Assembly (NCBI RefSeq): GCF_021730395.1
Contig: NC_069361.1
Span: forward strand, 75,959,001-76,023,000
Source of the DNA: Mercenaria mercenaria
Lineage: Eukaryota > Mollusca > Bivalvia > Venerida > Veneridae
Direction: 5' to 3'
Length of the DNA stretch: 64,000 nucleotides
The notes beneath the pieces are model-generated. The model worked only from the letters and a program-made list of their open reading frames with translations. It did not search any database and was not told the DNA's origin. Within the stretch, counting starts at the first letter, position 1. The number at the start of each line of letters is the position of its first letter. Shown in pieces: positions 60,001 to 64,000 of the stretch. The translations under genes and the position numbers were made by a program.

Positions 60001-61786
60001 TTCAACATGTAATAATCTTAAAAAAATATTTTTTTATCTTTTTATTCTCACTTCTAAGAACCAGTGTAAGAAATAAAGGTCAATAATTAATAATATTTAT
60101 GAGTAATAAGTCTTGATATTAAGTAACTAACACTTACTTTTCCGTAGTACGTATGGTTGACATCCAACTGGAACGGCATGCTGCAGAATCTTGTCCTTTC
60201 GGTCGGCAAAGATAATGAACATCTGCTACTTGCTTGTTTGCAGATTCTAAATTTCTTCGGAGTTGGGGAACCCGGGGTTTTCTACTGATGCGACTGCTCT
60301 ATGATTTCGGGATCGAACAGATATACCCACGTCTCGTCAATGATCATGACACGATCTAGAATATTGGCGCCCTCGCGATGATAGCGATATAGGAATTTTC
60401 TAGAGGCACTGACCCGGTTCCGCCTGTAATCAACACTGTGTAGTCGAGGTATCCATCTCGCGCTAATCTTCCTCCTGTTCTTTTCTTCAGTGACAACACG
60501 CTGAATAGTCCCGTAGCTGAGCCCTGTCTCGACGCAGCTATAACGTATTTTCACCCGCCTGTCACCATCAATAACGTCTTAAACTGACGTCACTAACCGT
60601 CGCGTCTACGGTAGATTTCAGACCTCTGCCCTTATCATCATTTAATGCGCTCCTTCCTTGAAGGAACCTCCGATGCCTTTAAAAATTGAGGTCTGAGTAT
60701 TTTCTTCCCTGTACAGTACATGTCTGTTTGAGCATTTTACATGTTTTCGTTGTCGAGTAACCAAGCTGACAATAAAACTTAATAATCACGCGCGTCCCTT
60801 GCTGATCCGATGACGTTATGAAGATAAACAAACAATATGTCTTTTGACACTTGTAATTTAGTAACAGACTTGTGAATAACGTTCAAATGTTGCTGAGTGA
60901 CGTAAGTGACGTCATTTAGCTAACGTTGAAATGTGATAAATATTGTATATTTGAAAAGTATGAAATACCATTTTCAACAGTTACTTTGTTACATAAAGAC
61001 CGTCATTTAACTTATTGAAATTTTTAAGTTGAAGTGTATTAACAACAGATTGCTCTACAAGTTAATTGACAACATTTCCTCTTGAAATGGTTTTTAGGGC
61101 CTCTGGTTAACTTGTCGCAGAAAGCATTTTTCTCACTAAAATTGAACTCGTAATTTCTGGGAATGTTGAAACTTTGCAAAACAAATTATAATAATTGATG
61201 TTAATTGTTTACAAACTTTTCATTGAGACTGAGATTTCAAGATGAGTAAATATTCGCAGATAAATAAAAACACTCATTCATGTACTATGATTGTAATCTA
61301 GTTGATTTGTACATGCACGTTTGAACCTTCAGATTTAGGCTTTACATGTATATTTTGAACATGCACCACTATAAGGTGTCATAATTGCACAATCATGCAT
61401 AAAGAGTGAAAGCTTATACGCACATTTATCCGTATAGGAATGAACTTTCATTATTTAAAACTAATACATTTCATTTTTCAATCTATTCAAAGAAACTGAC
61501 GGAAGCTCGTAGCAAAAGCGAACAAATGCTGGATTGTTTAGGACACATTGTTAACCAGACAGAGCTTCAACAATTAACAGATCAAGAAGAGGCTTGTCCA
61601 GATAGTTCAATTGCAACGATGTCTCAACAAATAACAGATTTAGCAAAGAATTTTAATGCTTTTTGTTTATCACAAAGAGCGCTTTCCAGTGTTTCCTTAG
61701 ACGAAAGACAATTCAAAAGCAATGGGTGCAAATGCCAAAACAAGAAAAGGATAAATTCCGAACTAGATTTAAACATGCATGTTTAA
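57021..61786 (+). CDS. Gene C: RHIM-containing coiled-coil protein, type I
   Basis: Three exons: 57021-57308, 58675-58887 and 61493-61786. The phases are 0, 0, giving 264 residues. MGRKKRKQSW opens a basic N-terminus; the signature RWLPYGSLAPRTKTKRNW follows at about 47-64, then a coil (RDENKQLQEKIKKYEDEQ). The RHIM core VQIG is at residues 114-117 in DNCDNVQIGNHNYL, very like human RIPK3 (NCSGVQVGDNNYL as I recall it), then the coil NNFDATFLKKLLDRYED. The last exon is helical and ends with a Cys tail (NGCKCQ) as in gene A. Its last exon corresponds to exons 3 and 4 of gene A joined, with about 30 residues fewer. Intron 1 holds a small fold-back element; intron 2 holds an antisense mariner relic. 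Function is inferred as a RHIM adaptor. Confidence 0.84.
57539..57692. mobile_element. Small fold-back element in intron 1 of gene C
   Basis: Arms of about 48 bp (GAAATAATAAATGTGTCCCT, then TTTTATCAGTTAATAAGATA and TGGG) face diverged complements ending at 57692. The loop is short. Palindromic MITE. Confidence 0.8.
58726..58737 (+). other. RHIM core VQIG, gene C
   Basis: Codons for V-Q-I-G in CDNVQIGNHNYLHV. This is the best match of the four to the vertebrate RIPK3/RIPK1 pattern, including the Asn-x-Asn-Tyr that follows the core. Confidence 0.8.
59615..60690 (-). mobile_element. mariner-family transposon relic with an intron, antisense in intron 2 of gene C
   Basis: Minus-strand transposase pieces in order: FKEG...LNDD and GLKSTVDATVSDVS (about 60690-60600), the HTH part SYGTIQRVVTEEKNRRKISA, ARWIPRLHSVDYRRNRVSAS, the first catalytic Asp in MIIDETWVYLFDPE (60345-60304), SPTPKKFR, YYGK, VLRRNLTRVLLKKRSGL, NAPAHT, EHPVYSLDITP, and the C-terminal KCVSCKGDYLEK with stop at 59615. 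A 156-bp intron (60137-59982 on the minus strand, GTAAGT...TTACAG) falls between YYGK and VLRR and joins them in frame. The second catalytic Asp of HDNAPAH reads His here, there is an in-frame stop where mariners have Trp after the first Asp block, and at least two frameshifts. It is inactive. No terminal repeats were resolved. Confidence 0.8.
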
Positions 61787-64000
61787 AATTGTAGTTGATT
61801 AATTTATCTTATAATATAATGCATAAACTCGTATTTATATTACGTCCTTTTAAGTATATAAAAAATGAAGAGCTGCGCAAGTCCATACTCCATAAATAAT
61901 TGGAATATTGATGTGATATACATATCTGGTATTTTCACCAAATCTATTTTTCACTTTAGTTAAAATATAAAATAAAATGAAAATTTGTTTGTTTTAAGCA
62001 TAAAAGCAAAATACCTATCGCCCTTGAACACCATATTTTACAAGTTCATCGGTGGCTGCGCCGTTCCTGGATATATTGCATTTGGTGTTCACTTGGTGTA
62101 AGATCTTTTGATCTTAAACAGAAACAAACAAAATGTGGTCTATATATTTGCATGCTAAAATGTTTATATCATTGTGTAATTATCCAACTCTAATCACTTT
62201 CATTATATAATTAGTTTCAGCATTTATTGCATATAAACATTGGTCATCATATGATATCTATTGCGGACAACAATTTGCTTAGAAACGCCCGAAAAAAATA
62301 TGACCTATATGCAAAACCTAGCATCGTAGAATAAGTAATTGTTACCATATGGTCGTTTCTGACAATCATGTCGACTTTTACAGTGCTATCAAGTCAGATA
62401 TGTACAACAATTGTTCAATTGATCTCAATTGCTGTATGTACTTTAACTAAACTTGGCAAGTATACGAAAGGAATGTTGTATCAGCATATTCTATTTTTGA
62501 TTGCAGCTCATACGGGTTTTGAAGAGAGGAAAACCAACTTATATGCATGAGTGGACTGAACTAGACTAGACTAAATACAGGCATATTAAATAAATTGTCG
62601 TCATTTAGTATAATGTGTGTCAGATCACGTTTTGCTCATTGGTGATATTCTGTTGTAGTTATTGTCCAATGGTTACTCTTTATCTTTAGAACAACAGGAA
62701 AGTAAAACTTGTCCTTACCAGGAAGATCGAATGCGGTCAAGGATAACTGTACATGCACTTTAAAGACAAAAAAGTATATGTTTTTACACAGCAGAGGTTT
62801 TAGTAACATGGCCATTGCCTCATTCCAATCAGTTTTTGTTCAGAGCCGTTTTCATTTGTTCCAAGATCGGTCATGGTAATGATATTTTTCAAAAGATTTA
62901 GCCAAGCCCTGTTCACATGATGTTGAAAAATGCTGATTTGGCATATGGAAGCGTGAAAGTGCCATAATCATTATTATGTTTCGATACTCTACATGTTTCC
63001 AGAAGATATCGACTTAGTTATGGTGTATGTAAATTATTGATTGTCTGAAGTGATATAAGGTAGATGGGTGGCCTTTTTTAGCAGAATGCTTTTTTGCAGA
63101 ATATAGGCACAGTTGCAAGAATTCATATGTTAACAAGACAATCCTTATGACTACTTCCATAAAATGGGTTCAAGTTAAAAAATGCATCGATGGCTTATTT
63201 GTTTTTTGTCTTTATGGTGTAAATTCACAACGTACTTCTCATAAGGACCTGATCAACCTATCTTGAATGTGTAAGTGAAAAATATGTGTTGGTAAAACTG
63301 ATACATCATGATTATAAAATCTTAAACGAAATTCGTAGAAATTGCTTTTGTCAACGTTTTGGTAAGGTCATTATCAGAAGCATAGAACTGTCTTTCGCAT
63401 GGAACGCAAGATCGCATAGCTAGCGTTGGATTGAACTAGACGACAATTTTGTTTTCAAATGCAGATTAAGAATTTCTTATGAATCTGTTCCCCAATTGGG
63501 AGTCTTGATTTCACCTATAACTGAGGAAATTCGATCGAAATTATTTCCTTTTGGGTTCTGACGTTTTGCATCATTGGGACATTGACTTACTGAAAAAGAT
63601 CAAATTTTGATATTTGGATAATGGAGTGAAATATCTCTCATTATTCAAGATTGCAAACAATACTGTGTTGCTTTGAACAAAGTGTCAAATATATGAATAT
63701 GCATTACAGTCACTCATAGGATAAATGGTTATTGTGTATTTTATCTTTAATTTTATTCCTACTACATGTAAACTTAAAAACAAATAACCGGCCATTTGCT
63801 GTTTTTCAAGTGCCTTATAAATTACATAAAGTACTTTGAGATGTAGCATACATTTTGATCATTATGTTATTGATGCCATATCAGCATTCCAAAAGTATAA
63901 AGTCACACAAACGTATGATTTGTCTCTTCTTCCTCCCATCTTTAAAAGGTCACAAAAATACACGAAGATTGTGTTTTTGGAAAACGAGCAGATAGAAGTT
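61787..64000. other. 3' flank of gene C to window end
   Basis: An AATAAA-like signal is near 61974. Beyond it I see AT-rich sequence with no supported gene, RNA or repeat boundary. The 60-residue frame at 62368-62550 has no motif. Confidence 0.45.

Noticed and set aside
61787-64000. Further RHIM gene downstream of gene C
   Set aside because: No WLPxGS block, RHIM tetrad or coil exon could be found in the remaining 2.2 kb.

Overview
The window looks like a piece of a bivalve mollusc nuclear genome. It is AT-rich, with long introns and GT-AG exons, and most non-coding space is filled by repeat families typical of clams: palindromic fold-back elements, non-LTR retrotransposon pieces, and arrays of 130-190 bp repeats with phrases such as 'GGTCAAATCAAAGG' or 'AATGAAACTTGGTCAG'. 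Species-level assignment is inference. No bacterial, viral or CRISPR feature was found.

The genic content is a tandem family, all on the + strand: four spliced genes plus one broken copy, each built around a short motif that reads as a RHIM (RIP homotypic interaction motif), the amyloid-forming segment of RIPK1/RIPK3/TRIF/ZBP1 type proteins. The cores are VQIG (gene A, 10052-13786), VQVG (gene B, 19427-34988), LQIG (gene D, 41446-49037) and VQIG (gene C, 57021-61786). In each gene the motif lies near the start of the second recognised exon and is flanked by coiled-coil sequence. Two architectures alternate. Type I (A, C and pseudogene E at 15817-16620) is short: a basic N-terminus with a conserved WLPxGS...RTKTKR signature, a coil, the RHIM, a coil and a CxC tail. 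Type II (B, D) is longer: a Ser-rich N-terminus, a coil, the RHIM, a coil, then an alpha-helical region whose second half resembles a death-fold domain, and a C-terminal coil. No kinase, TIR or Z-nucleic-acid domain was seen, so these look like stand-alone adaptors or scaffolds. A role in innate immune or cell-death signalling is inference from the motif.

Layout: 0.3-4.4 kb holds a broken non-LTR element with a GC-rich palindrome inserted in its endonuclease region. 4.4-7.9 kb is a duplicated intergenic block carrying three later insertions. 8.6-9.5 kb is a repeat array. Gene A follows at 10.05-13.8 kb, a second copy of the intergenic block at 14.1-15.1 kb, and pseudogene E at 15.8-16.6 kb. 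Gene B spans 19.4-35 kb with repeat arrays in its large first intron. A third copy of the intergenic block lies at 36.4-37.5 kb. Gene D is at 41.4-49 kb, more repeats at 49.7-54.9 kb, gene C at 57-61.8 kb with an intron-bearing mariner relic antisense in its second intron, and featureless sequence to the end. The shared intergenic blocks and shared exon phases indicate that the family grew by segmental duplication.
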